From: Pseudo-nitzschia pungens
Taxonomy: Eukaryota > Bacillariophyta > Bacillariophyceae > Bacillariales > Bacillariaceae
Assembly: GCA_037355855.1 (NCBI GenBank)
Contig: CM074758.1
Coordinates: forward strand, 3,135,001-3,199,000
DNA length: 64,000 nt
Direction of reading: 5' to 3'
Notes under the pieces: generated by a model
The model's database searches: none
What the model was told of the DNA's origin: nothing
What the model saw: the letters and a program-made list of their open reading frames with translations, nothing else
In this document: positions 53,995 to 64,000 of the stretch, one piece after another
Layout of the letters: the number at the start of each line of letters is the position of its first letter
Position numbering within the stretch: the stretch's first letter is position 1
Position numbers and translations under genes: made by a program

Positions 53995-55482
53995 TCAATA
54001 AAGTCCGGGAAGAATTTTGTAAGGGACCAATAGGCAATATTCTTCGTAGTACTTTCCGTACTTCAGATGGCACTTTTTAGAATCACGCTCGGCACGATCG
54101 ATGAGTAGGTATGTCAAAAATGCAGCGTAAAAGAGAACCAATATGCCGTTCTGGAAAGGATTTGCCAAGAGGCACCAACTCCAAGCCGCAGTCAGTTCGA
54201 AAAAATATTGAAAGTGACGCGCCACGCCCCAAAAGCCACTAGCCAACAGCAAGGATGTCTTCTGAGAACTTTCTCCGGTCTTGCGATCAATGATGGTGTA
54301 AGTGGCCTTGATAAAATTAGGTTTCTTGCCCCATACGAGAGCTTCTCCGTTGGTGGCGCGGAAAACATCGCGTTCACGATCAGCCATGTAGTTCAGTACA
54401 ACACCGGCGATAGATAGGATGAATAAGCCCGTGGCGGCAATAAAAGAGAGACCAGATGGATATTGGACCAAAAAGCGCGAATGGAGAGTGTAGACGGCTG
54501 GCACCCATACCAAGCAGCCCCATTGAATTTCGAATCCGGCACGGTCAACAATAATATCGATTGACCGCATGTATCCCATCTCCCACAAGAAGAACTTGAA
54601 CAGATACAAATATTGAGACAGAGCCGAGTAGAAAAGTCCCCAATCCATCGTATTTCCGTGCATAGTGTAGGAGCGGTAGCAGTAGCTTAAGCCAGCCAGT
54701 TGCCAAAAGGTCATAGAAAATCTACAATTGACAAAACGCTTCAAATCCAATCCGAAAATCCGTGGGTAAAGTTCCGTTCCCCAGACAAAATCTTTGAACA
54801 GACTGCCCGAGCTCCCCGAGTCTTGAGTCGAGGGGAAATAGATTCCTTTCACGGTCAAAAAGATGCAAAATACCAAACCGAATAGATTCAAAAATGCAAG
54901 CGACCCAGGAAATAAATCGTAGATTACACCAAAGTCATACAAATTTCCAAAGCCGATATTGGAACCGAGGTAAAATAAGGCAGTGTACAGCACACAGTGC
55001 AAGACAGCGTTGTCAACATACTTTGGGACGTGACCGGTCAATGTTTCGGGTCCGCATTCGATTTTTCCCGGCAGCAATCTTTCCAAGACCAAAGCCACTC
55101 CCATAAAGGACGACACAAATTTGATAGCGGGTAAAGTAGGAACGACCGACATTCCCTTAGCGATAACGCTAGTACCGCATCCCAACGGGTTGCTCAGACA
55201 ACCACCAAACATCACCGTGATGGGATGTGTGGCATATCCCGGGTACTCGGTTGCCATTTCCTCGCTGGTCAAATATGCTAACAACAGGGACAAAAACGGA
55301 GCGGCAACAATCAGTCCGAAGAAGAAAGCGTTCTGTTCGATTCCTCCCTCCACGTAGTTGGTTCCGTCATCGTCGGTCACTGTTTTCTTCGCAGAATTTG
55401 CGGGGGTACTATCCTCGACTGCCTTGCTATCCTTTGTCGCAGCCGTCGACCGCTGCCGAACGCCATTAGTCGAAACGCTCAT
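53995..55482 (-). CDS. DHCR7: 7-dehydrocholesterol reductase (sterol delta-7 reductase)
   Basis: An ER-membrane enzyme that uses NADPH to reduce the C7-C8 double bond of sterols, the last type of step in sterol synthesis. The 495-aa product, from ATG 55482 (MSVSTNGVRQ), has about nine hydrophobic segments. The C-terminal family blocks are clear: LVWGKKPNFIKATYT, LLLASGFWGVARHFQYF and the ending KCHLKYGKYYEEYCLLVPYK followed by ILPGLY. These match DHCR7 rather than the C14 reductases, as does the NADPH-side block DIIVDRAGFEIQWGCLVWVP. The frame is open six codons further upstream from a TTG. No intron. Its promoter region is shared divergently with the apyrase gene. Confidence 0.92.
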   Translation of the reverse strand: MSVSTNGVRQRSTAATKDSKAVEDSTPANSAKKTVTDDDGTNYVEGGIEQNAFFFGLIVAAPFLSLLLAYLTSEEMATEYPGYATHPITVMFGGCLSNPLGCGTSVIAKGMSVVPTLPAIKFVSSFMGVALVLERLLPGKIECGPETLTGHVPKYVDNAVLHCVLYTALFYLGSNIGFGNLYDFGVIYDLFPGSLAFLNLFGLVFCIFLTVKGIYFPSTQDSGSSGSLFKDFVWGTELYPRIFGLDLKRFVNCRFSMTFWQLAGLSYCYRSYTMHGNTMDWGLFYSALSQYLYLFKFFLWEMGYMRSIDIIVDRAGFEIQWGCLVWVPAVYTLHSRFLVQYPSGLSFIAATGLFILSIAGVVLNYMADRERDVFRATNGEALVWGKKPNFIKATYTIIDRKTGESSQKTSLLLASGFWGVARHFQYFFELTAAWSWCLLANPFQNGILVLFYAAFLTYLLIDRAERDSKKCHLKYGKYYEEYCLLVPYKILPGLY

Positions 55483-56323
55483 CGTGAAATCGATCAGCAA
55501 TTGCTAATGTCAGGTCCTGTACCTTTCTGTTGCTGTTGTCCAACTCGAATCTGAAAAGATGCTCTGAAGCGGCAGTGAGAATCAACGAGCATTCCAGGCC
55601 AAGTTTTTCTGCTGAACGGAAAAGCTAAGGAGCCAAAAAAATGCTATTCGGGATTCAATTTACTTTGAATCACACACCAAGTCATCAATTACTTGCAACG
55701 AAAACTAATTTTAAAAACAAAAAAAAGTCATCCTCGATACACACAAGAAAGATCTTACTGTAAGGTTATTCTACACTTACGTACCTATTACGAAGTACGA
55801 AGTACATGTAAATGGTGCGTGACTCTACGAACCAGTAATTACGGGTAAGATCTTACAACAAGCTTACGGGAAGGTTGCGTGCTGGTAAAAGGTACAAACC
55901 TTTTTTAACTGGTGCCGAAATTCATCTACTGTAGTAAGGTTATGTAACCTTACTTCGTGTACCGTATGCATGTATGATGATTTACGGTAAAATTACAATG
56001 CTGAAAAAGTACGAAACATTTTTTTCTGTTAAGTCCGAGAGTCACAACTCTCTTTCATTTTTGAGTTACATCAGCAGCATTACTGGGTAATCTTAGTGCT
56101 ACACAACCTCTAAACACAATCGAAAGGGACATATCCCAGGACGCATACAAGTACTTGCATCTTTGTTCGCACCAGTTCGACCTGAGCTGCGATAACCGAC
56201 GAAAAAATTCCGCTTCAACCAAGGAATCGGTCTTCCAGCTGCGAGAGCTTGCCCACCGTTGAAAAAAAGTCTATCGCGCGATCTCCATTCAGCACAGGAA
56301 GTAAATCACTTCGCAACAGCACA
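55483..56323. other. Divergent intergenic region between DHCR7 and apyrase genes
   Basis: 841 bp between the two start codons. It holds several GTAAGGTTA/TAACCTTAC motifs, including the palindrome GTAAGGTTATGTAACCTTAC at 55934-55953, GTAAGATCTTAC at 55848, and TACGAAGTACGAAGTAC at 55790. No clear TATA box. Upstream regulatory sequences of both genes must lie here. Confidence 0.5.
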
Positions 56324-57693
56324 ATGGATATTGAACTTGGAGGGGGACTTCCCAGGGCAGAAAGCATGGCCTACCCCAGGAACCATGGAGGCTTCCTGGC
56401 GAAACTGCAACTTTTTGTGCGCCACCACACCAGGGCCGTTTTTGCCACTGTTGGCTTTCTGGGCTTTGTCTTGGTTGCGTCCTCCGACTATCTGCACGAT
56501 GTTGGCTTCGGAGTGCATGGTAACTTAAAAGGATCTTCCTTCAGTGGATCTCTCCACGGTGGTTACTTCTCGGTTGCTGGTTCTAAACTCGGCGAAGGTC
56601 AATTTCGATTCGCAGCTGTGACCGATCTCGATCAGCTTTCGTTCATGGGGAACGCAAAAAAGCCTTCATACCGTAGTCTTCTTTTGCCCGGGACTATTTC
56701 CTACGATGCCAATAGCAATACTTACTCGATGATCATGGAAGAAGATGCTACCCGAACGCTCGTAACAAAGCACAACGAAGCTGGTCGAGGAGCTGAATTC
56801 TCGGAGTTGACAATTTTTGACAACCGTTTGTTGACCTTTGATGATCGAACCGGAGATGTTTTTGAAATCATGAACAACAAACAAGGAACGGACAGCTATG
56901 TTGCTCCACGATACGTCGTTTCGGAGGGAGAAGGTGATACCGACAAGGGTATGAAGTGGGAGTGGTCGACCGTGAAGGACGGTTTGTTGTACATTGGGAG
57001 TATGGGGAAAGAATACACCAATCAGGATGGATCGATTGCAAATGTACGTTTCCTTGGCTTGTGTTCGTATGGAGCGGATTTTTTCGGAATATGAAGTGCA
57101 TCCCAGCTCACACTTGTCTCTTTTTTTCCCGATTTTCGCTCATTTCTCCTTCCATCCAGGTGAACAACTTGTGGATTACGATCATGGACATCCATGGTGA
57201 ATTCAAGCGAGTGAACTGGACGGATCAATACAATTTTGTCCGCAAGGTGTTGCACTGTGAGAGTCCTGGTTACTTGATTCACGAAGCAATCCGGTGGTCC
57301 CCACACATGCGCAAGTGGGTCTTTATGCCTCGCAGAGTATCCCAAGAGGTCTACGATGATGTTTTGGACGAGAAGCGTGGATCAAACAAGGTGGTCATCG
57401 TTGACGAGAGTTTTACGAGTGCCCAGGTTGTCGAAGTGAAAATGGCCGATAAGGATGGTTTGCACGGATTTTCGTCCTTCGCCTTCGTTCCCGAAACCAA
57501 TGACCGCCACGCAATTGCGCTGCGAAGCGTAGAAGAGGACTGCGCAGAAGACTTGAATCTTTGCAAGCAACGCTCTTACATTGTCATTTTCGATGTTGTC
57601 ACGGGCGACGTGTTAATGGACGAGGTAAAGATCAAGGAAGATATGAAGTTCGAAGGCATTGAGTTTGTCAATATGTACACCCAACCCATTTAA
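56324..57693 (+). CDS. CANT1: Calcium-activated nucleotidase (CANT1/apyrase family), two exons
   Basis: Hydrolyses nucleoside di/triphosphates, UDP and GDP preferred in the animal enzyme, in the ER/Golgi lumen, supporting glycosylation. Exons 56324-57043 and 57160-57693 flank a 116-bp intron (GTACGT...CCATCCAG, phase 0) and give 417 aa. Upstream to 56249 the frame is open but starts at TTG; ATG 56324 (MDIELGG) is preferred. One hydrophobic segment near residue 45 (VFATVGFLGFVLVA) fits a type II signal anchor. Family blocks: FAAVTDLDQLS, LLTFDDRTGDVFEI, PRYVVSEGEGDTDKGMKWEW, VKDGLLYIGSMGKE, LIHEAIRWSPHMRKWVFMPR, HGFSSFAFVPETND and MKFEGIEFVN. It converges on the next gene with 135 bp between stops. 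Confidence 0.9.
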
Positions 57694-57828
57694 TCTAAGT
57701 TTTTTCTCAACGGAAACCAGCTAGGCCCTTCTAGACGCACTCTGGAGTCGCACGGTATGTCTGGAATACATGCTGCGTTTCAAAATCATTCATAGTTTAG
57801 ATTTTTGTGCAATCGTCGGGATTGTTGG

Positions 57829-59141
57829 TCAAACCTTCCCGTCGCGGTGATCCTGCACCAACTTGATGAATTCCGATTTTTCCATGAGTCCAACGGCGCT
57901 CAATCCGGCCTTACGAATCGCTGCCTTGAGCTCCTTGACGCTCATCTCCTTGGGATCCTTCACCGCCACCTTTATTGACTCGTCGAATGGCAGTACCTTC
58001 TTCAAAAACCCTAGAGCATCGCCTAGCTCCGACGGGCTCACTGTGTGCGGGATTGGATACGAACTGAGATTGTAGTTCTTCACACCTCGTTCCATCAAGA
58101 TCGATTTTGTCTTCTCTGCCATTGCGTACTGAACAAGGGGATCCATGCTTCCGTGGCCGTGCCACACCGGTGTGTCGGTCTGAGAGAGCTTCAATTTTGA
58201 GGCGGCCGGCAAGTACCCACTCATGACTAAAATACCTGCCAGAGAAGTTTCTAGCTGCAAACCAGTAAACAGCGATAGTGCACCTCCTTGGCTGAAACCG
58301 GCCAATACCATTCTGATGAACCACCAAATCAAGAACGAAAGAAAAATCAAATTTGTCAAGCTGTAAGTCACGATCTCGACGGTTTTGGTATTTTTCGAAC
58401 CAGTCTGAGTAATGCAATTCAAGGCAACACAATGCGATGCAATGCAATGCAATGCGACATAGTTCTGTTCCGGAAACGAAACAGCGGATGAATCAAACCG
58501 CAACGACCTGCCTACCTCGAATAGGGGAGACCGGTCACTTGGTGTTCCTTCTTGAGAATGTCCGCGATCCGAGCTTGGGATGCTTCGATCCCATCGCAAT
58601 TCTCGTTGGATCGCTCGTCCAGTCCTACGATGTCGTACCAACTGGGCATAGCCATTCCCATGTTCATTGTCACCTTTTGGGTCGGAGCGGTTGGCAAAAC
58701 AATCTTCAGCCAGGGCATTTCCGATGCAAATTGTTCGGCGACGTCGACAAAGCCTTCCGCGGTGTCCCCCAAGCCGTGGCTGATCACGAGCAATCCGGAT
58801 TGTTGCACTTCGTTGCGAGGGGAAACCGTGATGGTCCCCGACCCGTCGCGTTCCGTGATGTGTGTTCTACCGCAACTCATTGGTCCTTGCTGGTATTGTC
58901 GGTTGGTGTTTGCGTTTGCGTTTGCGTTTGAGTTTGAGTTTGAGTTTGCGTTTGTGTTCAATGCCGTCACTGCACACCGCGATGGAACCAAAAACAAGCT
59001 GGCGGCGGCGGTGTAAAACGAAAAGAGTCTGTTGCTTCTGCTGCTACTACGAGAGAACGATGGTCTGTATGTTGACGAAGTAGACGGCGGTACTCGTATC
59101 TTGTTTCGGAATGTCGCAGCAGTGCCTCGTATGGTCTTCAT
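57829..59141 (-). CDS. Acyl-protein thioesterase (LYPLA/APT family) with C-terminal SAP-like helix pair, two exons
   Basis: A serine alpha/beta hydrolase expected to remove palmitate from proteins or act on lysophospholipids. Exon 1 is 59141-58516, exon 2 is 58312-57829, the intron is 203 bp (GTAGGC donor, TTCATCAG acceptor), and the product is 369 aa. Blocks: VISHGLGDTAEGFVDVAEQF, VLPTAPTQKVTMNMGMAMPS, nucleophile Ser in AGFSQGGALSLF, Asp in GSMDPLV and His in YPIPHTVSPSEL. A typical APT has about 230 aa and ends just after that His block. Here ~55 more residues include MSVKELKAAIRKAGLSAVGL, like a SAP/MANF-C helix-turn-helix. The N-terminus has a hydrophobic stretch (FYTAAASLFLVP), perhaps a signal, and an N-A/N-S microsatellite-coded run. 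Confidence 0.9.
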
Positions 59142-59686
59142 ATGAATTTGGTAGTGATGGAGGAGAACAAGCCGTTGTTGTACGGGTTACGGGTAACCTT
59201 ACAGTGACCACCTCGGAAGATTTTTTTTTGAAAATGAGAAACGGTCTGAAAACTACAGCGCATTGTCATAGAAGAAAGCTTTGCGAGTACGAGTAACCTT
59301 ACCATGTACGAAGTACAAACGGAGTCCACTTATCACAACAACGAGTTTTTCCTTCTTCATTTTTTGTTTCTATTATTTTTTTTTATTTTTTGAAAAAAAA
59401 AAATTCGTATGTACGTGTAGTTGCAAAGCCACTACACGTAGGTAAGTAATTAACGGTATTGTACAAAAATACAAATACAAAATCTTACGGGTTTCAAGTA
59501 AGATTAACTTCATAATGGGAAGGTTTGGTTACGAGTAAGATTACGAGTAACCTTCGTCGAAAAAATAATGATAGTAATTGGAAAATGAAAAACAATTTCG
59601 ATCCGGAATCCATCATCCTATATAATATAGACCATCCTCACCAACGACATCCGTCTGACAAAACAACAAAGCAAGAAATCCCAAAA
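59142..59686. other. Divergent intergenic region; TATA-like box near 59619
   Basis: Contains GTAACCTTAC at 59208 and 59295, GTAAGATTA motifs near 59503 and 59536, T-runs at 59341-59400, and CTATATAATATAG at 59618-59630, suitably placed for transcription starting near 59650 and the ATG at 59687. Confidence 0.45.
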
Positions 59687-60220
59687 ATGGGCAATTCTTC
59701 CTACAAGACATCGTCGCCATCGTCAACCAATTACAGCAGTGGTCGTAGCGACACGGGTCTCGGACTCCTGGGCGAAAGCTTTCCCGAAATCATACGAATC
59801 GATCACGTCATTACCCTAAAATTTTCCGACAAGTGGGATCGGTATCTTCGGAAATGGATCGATAAAACCGTCGACCAATGGATCGCTCTCTCGCCCCAGA
59901 TCGCGGAATCCTTTCACGTCGTAGCTGCCGGGGTCGGATCGTATTTCTTCTTTCTGGGAGTATCGAAACTCGTGGCGGCCGGGAACAGCGGTCGTGCCGG
60001 CAGCGAGGACGATGCCGGCAAGAAGACCCGGATCAAAGCAGCCAAAGACAAGCCCAAAGACAGCAACACTGCTGCCGCTTCCTCGGGGAAAACCAAGAAA
60101 AAAGAGTCCAAGACCACCACTTCTGCGACACAAGCCAAATCGTCGTCGTCGTCGAAACCAGCGTCGGAAACAAACGCGGCGACTGCATCCGAAACGGACA
60201 AATCCTCAAGCGAAAAATAA
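59687..60220 (+). CDS. Small single-TM protein with basic low-complexity tail, 177 aa, unknown
   Basis: I choose ATG 59687 (MGNSSYKTSS) because a TATA-like box lies ~60 bp upstream; the frame is open back to a TTG at 59525. Residues 1-35 are S/T/N-rich. Residues 40-75 include IIRIDHVITLKFSDKWDRYL and KWIDKTVDQWIALSPQIAES. One hydrophobic segment (VVAAGVGSYFFFLGVSKLVA) lies near residue 85. The last 75 residues are K/S/T/A-rich. No family recognised; probably a tail of a membrane-anchored protein facing a soluble compartment. It converges on the HAD gene with 255 bp between them. Confidence 0.7.
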   Translation: MGNSSYKTSSPSSTNYSSGRSDTGLGLLGESFPEIIRIDHVITLKFSDKWDRYLRKWIDKTVDQWIALSPQIAESFHVVAAGVGSYFFFLGVSKLVAAGNSGRAGSEDDAGKKTRIKAAKDKPKDSNTAAASSGKTKKKESKTTTSATQAKSSSSSKPASETNAATASETDKSSSEK

Positions 60221-60475
60221 CGCAATTCTGACACTCGCATTTGGGAGTTATCGCACACTACAGTATTCTTGAAGTTTTGTTTTTCTGAAATACACATCAC
60301 TTCTCGGGTGAAATTAATATTCTTCTATTGATATTACTGAGTGCAAACTAAAAATTGTGCGTGGTGTAGGATACTGGAGGGTGTCCGAAACGCGAACGGA
60401 TTTTCGCCAGGGTGCGTCGGTGTGCAATCATCTAAAAAAAATACAGTACAGCAGTACATAGCACTTGCCCAACCT
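60221..60475. other. Convergent intergenic region
   Basis: 255 bp between two stop codons; no gene or clear motif. Presumed 3' ends of both transcripts. Confidence 0.4.
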
Positions 60476-62147
60476 CTACAATTCACCCCGCAGGATTTGG
60501 TTGATTGCGATCGGAAGTCGTTCCAATGAGTTGATTTCGACGGAGACGTGTTCTCTTGCGGCTTCGTTCATTTGAATTCGGGCTTCCAGTTCGGATTTGG
60601 AGGTCGTCGACCAGGTGGGCTGTTCGATGGAGGTGTCGAATCGGAAGGGTGCGGTTTGACCCAGGCTTTTTGGCAATTCCACTAAAATTGTCTCTGCGCC
60701 ACAGGCTGCCGAACCGCCAACGTCAAAGGCAAGATCGTCTCCCACGTGGATCCACACCAGATCGTCGTAACTCTCGGGCCAAACCAGGGGCTTGATAGTG
60801 CTCTCTTCACCCGTCGTAGGTCCCTTTGCGGCATTGATGCCCGACTGAGCTTCCTTCAACACCGCGTACTTGTGTCGAGCCGCGTCGTAAATCCAGGTCA
60901 GTTCGGGGGTGCCCTCGACGTCGTTCAGATCGCGAAAGAATTTTTGTCGGCCTCCCTGTTCGTCTTCCCAAGACATGCAAAAATCAAAGTATGGCGCCAG
61001 CGTAAATGTCATCAGTTGTGGGTTGGCCTTTCCGTCCGTTACGGCACCAATAATCACGTCGGGATGTTCCTCTTTGATTTTCTTGAGAGCGTCAATGGCG
61101 CCGGGGAAGATGTGGCGCTCGGCCGAGTGGTGGCGCTCCATTTCCCATGCGGTCAACACTTGCTGGACCACGGACTCGGACACAGCTCCCCGTGCCCACT
61201 GCTCGGCGGGCTTTCGAACAATGGGAGAAAGATCCTCCACTGGTGTGGCCCAGTCGTCAGCGCATTGCTGCAATTTTCGTTCCAAAATGATTTTTTCCAT
61301 TTCTCGTCGAATCGCCATTTCTCGGATTTCTGTGTGAGTCCTGCGATGGGTTGCCGGTTGCCAATTCGAAGAATTATTACGATGTGTGACGGATGAATGC
61401 AATTGATTGATTCCGAGGAGTTAGTTAAGATATAACACGAATGCATGTTTGCGGTATCGGCCGCCGACACCGACACAAACGAACCGGTCAACGCATTTCA
61501 AACAACCCCAAAAACAAATTGCAGCAAACCAACACTCGACAAGATTTACAACCACCGAACAAGAGTAGATTCATTCATTGGCACTTACAATCCAGCTGCT
61601 TTTTCGGGATCTGTCTTGGACAATTCCTCTCGAACTTCCTTTCCCGTGTTGACAATGTCAAAGGCGTCGACACCCTCAAACCCGAATCGCTCCATGGCCA
61701 TGACAAAAGCAGCTGCAATCACAATAGAAAGGTCAAACACGAAAACAATAGGTTTAGTCGATTGTATTCAATTCAATTCAATTCAATTCAATCCATTGGT
61801 TCCAATCCATTCGTTCGATCGAGTGCCGCGGCTTGACGTTTGGCGGTCATCGCCTTTGGTCGTGTGCACCTTGGACAAGCTAACACAACATCCTACATAC
61901 CATTTGCATCTCTCACAACTTGGTCGATCGGGTATAATGTGTCGTCCAAATCAAAGGTCAAGAGACCAATATTCTGAACGCCGAGCTTGGAGGAGGCGGA
62001 AGAAGAATCCGAAACAGCTGTGTCGGAGTAGAGCGTTGACGTCGACGTCGTCACTATTTGGCGGCGACTGTTGCTGAGGGGCACAAAGGCATCGGTAATT
62101 GTGCTGAATAACGCAATTGCTTGGAAGAAGGTTACCGATAATCTCAT
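60476..62147 (-). CDS. HAD-superfamily hydrolase, probably plastid-targeted, three exons
   Basis: A haloacid-dehalogenase-type phosphatase; substrate unknown. Exons 62147-61901, 61712-61589 and 61340-60476, with introns of 188 bp (GTATGT) and 248 bp (GTAAGT), give 411 aa in frame. Motif I is LTFDLDDTLYPID (nucleophile and acid Asp) in exon 1, motif II VTDG in GAVTDGKANPQ, motif IV GDDLAFDVGGSAACG. The middle exon encodes AFVMAMERFGFEGVDAFDIV. The N-terminus is a signal peptide (LSVTFFQAIALFSTITDAFV) with Phe at the predicted cleavage site, followed by S/T/R-rich residues. This is the bipartite pattern of diatom plastid import (usual consensus ASAFAP). About 50 S/T-rich residues precede motif I. 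Confidence 0.87.
61764..61797. repeat. ATTCA microsatellite in intron 1 of the HAD gene
   Basis: Five to six AATTC units. A similar ATGCA run (58430-58452) lies in the intron of the thioesterase gene. Confidence 0.9.
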
Positions 62148-62681
62148 CGTGAATTATTATAGCTTGTGTGTTGTGGCGTTTGATATTGTTGTTGTTACCG
62201 TATTGCAGTGTCGCAATTTTGTACTGAAAAGATTGAATTGATTGAGTGTTTTTCAACTTTCAACAAATTATTTTTTTTTTGTGGGAACTTTGAAGGGATT
62301 GAGAGACCATGCGATCCATCCCTCTCTAGATCCCCGTGTCAGCGAAAATGAAGGAGGAATGTGTGTGTCGACCGCTTGTCAACGGTCCGTCAATCAAAAT
62401 TAGTCTACGGAGTCGAGTTTAATACTACGTGTACGAACTCGAACTCTTTGTAGTTCTTTTCCATGCATGTTTCAAAATGTTCGTCGTTCGTCGTTCTTTC
62501 CTCATTATGAGAATACGGTAAGGTTTAGCAGAAGATGTTCTAGAACCAATGGGCAGTCACTAGCTGCTAATGACTTGTTTGATTGGTGAAAAAGGGGAAA
62601 AGTGGTTCGTACTGTATGATCCTACGATACCGGTACCCGTACGAGTATGTGCTTGAACTTGTAGTTTCACTTTTACTTTAC
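62148..62681. other. Upstream region of the HAD gene
   Basis: No gene. Contains a T-run at 62270, CATGCATG at 62463 and GGTAAGGTTTAG at 62518. The region must hold the HAD promoter. Confidence 0.4.
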
Positions 62682-62922
62682 GTAAGATTACTACGGATCG
62701 CCTAACAATTTTGAAATAAAAGTTTTTTTACCGGACGTGTACCAAAAAAACTAACCAATCAAGAGATCACTGAAAACCCTCAGACCGTCATCATTTCCAT
62801 GTATTGACAGACTCAGAGGGGGGTCTGAGGGTTTTCAGTGATCTCTTTATTGGTTTTTTTTTTGGTACACGTCCGGTAAAAAAACTTGTATTTCAATTGT
62901 TAGGCGATCCGTAGTAACTTAC
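62682..62922. repeat. Foldback (MITE-like) element with ~100-bp arms
   Basis: The left arm (62682-62786) and right arm (62822-62922) are reverse complements with few mismatches (ACTACGGATCGCCTAACAAT, ACCGGACGTGTACC, GATCACTGAAAACCCTCAGA), separated by a 35-bp loop. No ORF. The outer ends read GTAAGATTAC / GTAACTTAC, and a target duplication is not evident. Confidence 0.88.
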
Positions 62923-63863
62923 TGGTAACCTTAAAAAATCTTACTCGTACCTTGTAATTCGATTCGGTTTGGTTCCATCGTCAATGAGAACCCACTCCCT
63001 TCATGGTGTGGGCGAACACTTGTGTCAGTACATTTTACCGATACGGTGATGGTAACTACACAGAATGCAACTAAAAAGAATGAGTACCAGAAAACATGTA
63101 GAATTTCTACGTGGGCTCATTTGGCGCGCAAAACTCATTTGGTTACAAAAAGAATGAGTACCAGGGAAACACGTACAATCCTACATGGCAGTGTGAGCGA
63201 TGCTTAAGACCAAGACCGGTAGAACGCATCACAAAAATATTTGCAAGTCGAAAACTAAAAACACCGTGTAAAATCACGTGATAAAATTTGACATAGATTT
63301 TTTCTTTAGATGTTATCTGATTTTACTTGACATCTCTTCGGCCATTCTGAAGGAGAGCAGATCCGCAGACCAACAAGGGTAACAACAATAAACCTGAACT
63401 AAAAACATGCCTTAGCAGCAACAACAGGGGTACTTTGCCTAGCCAACAAAACAAACAGCAATACTAGTACTAGTAGTACTAGTAGTAGTGAAACAGGGGG
63501 GTGTTGGTGCAAGGCTGCCAGGATACTACTACTGGTACTACCTAGAGTACTGTCCTGATAGGCACAAGCATGTATTTCCAGATGTGATTGTTTGTTTGAT
63601 ATACCAGAGCTCACACTTGTTTAGATGATCTCATGGAACTAGTAGTATTGTACAAATACATGAAATGATGCTAGTAATATTAGTAGTAGTAGTAGTACTA
63701 AGATGCATACCACCATTGGTATCACCATGCCCATGCTGGAGTGCTATGCTACAAGGGAACAAGATGCTGTCACAAATACAGAGCTGAGCTGAGCTGAGCT
63801 GAGCTAACTCCTTTAAATTTAAGTACTAAATCATGCCCCCACCACTATTGACTAATACTACTA
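62923..63863. other. Intergenic DNA, no gene seen
   Basis: Includes an AAAAAGAATGAGTACCAG repeat (63074, 63149), TACTAGTAGTACTAGTAGTA repeats at 63458-63490 and 63672-63700, and a GAGCT microsatellite (63781-63806). Small ORFs lack recognisable features. Confidence 0.45.
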
Positions 63864-64000
63864 TTGTACCTCTAGGGGAGTGTCTTGTAGTATCTGAGCA
63901 TGTACAATAGCGCTTGAACAGTATCCCCCTGTAGACTCACTGTTTGCCAGCAGTCCGTGGGCTGCTGTTATTGCTGTTTCTGTTGTCTTATTCATATCTC
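63864..64000 (-). repeat. Dispersed repeat shared with 34860-34976 (inverted), runs off the window
   Basis: CAATAGCGCTTGAACAGTAT with a GTACCTCTAG block 40 bp before it matches the reverse complement of 34904-34976, and weaker similarity continues to the window end. Type of element unknown. Confidence 0.65.

Noticed and set aside
60746..61396. Plus-strand 216-codon ORF
   Set aside because: Antisense of the HAD hydrolase exon 3, which has clear catalytic motifs.

Overview
The window reads as nuclear DNA of a stramenopile, most likely a raphid pennate diatom. Host genes carry short GT-AG introns (GTACGT, GTATGT, GTAAGT donors). One host protein starts with a signal peptide followed by a DAFVP motif typical of diatom plastid targeting. 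The retrotransposon is a Ty1/copia element of the kind called CoDi in diatoms. The species is not identified from sequence alone.

About 53 kb is transposons inside transposons. (1) 1-2444 is one end of a multigene DNA transposon (copy B) that continues beyond the window. (2) 2607-8560 is a young copia element with 247-bp LTRs, a CTGTT target duplication, gag and pol joined through one in-frame UGA, and a primer site exactly complementary to its own LTR. (3) 9443-32162 is a second, apparently complete copy of the same DNA transposon family (copy A), inverted relative to B. Its ends are CGTCCGAAAACTG and its target duplication is AT. It carries five genes: a spliced 495-aa protein, an acidic repeat protein overlapping a lysine-rich protein by ATGA, a 719-aa protein of unknown function and a 1064-aa transposase-like protein. 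A 6999-bp non-autonomous relative sits inside the intron of the 495-aa gene, with a 2-bp duplication AA; copy B shows the empty site. (4) 35798-53463 is a Mutator-like (MULE) element with ~130-bp inverted repeats and a 5-bp AGGCT duplication. It encodes a very long MULE transposase whose C-terminus looks like an inactive Ulp1 domain, followed by a catalytically complete but broken Ulp1 protease. It also holds other damaged ORFs, many minisatellites and a 500-N assembly gap.

The right side (53995-62147) is compact host DNA with five genes in alternating divergent/convergent order: 7-dehydrocholesterol reductase (-), a CANT1-type apyrase (+), an acyl-protein thioesterase with a C-terminal SAP-like tail (-), a small one-TM protein (+) and a probably plastid-targeted HAD hydrolase (-). 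The last 1.8 kb holds a 241-bp foldback element and a dispersed repeat shared in inverted orientation with 34.9 kb.

The observations I rate highest are the multigene transposon with its exactly defined nested insertion in an intron, the possible self-priming and UGA readthrough of the copia element, and the duplicated active/inactive Ulp1 modules of the MULE. All functional statements rest on reading motifs by eye; no database search was possible.
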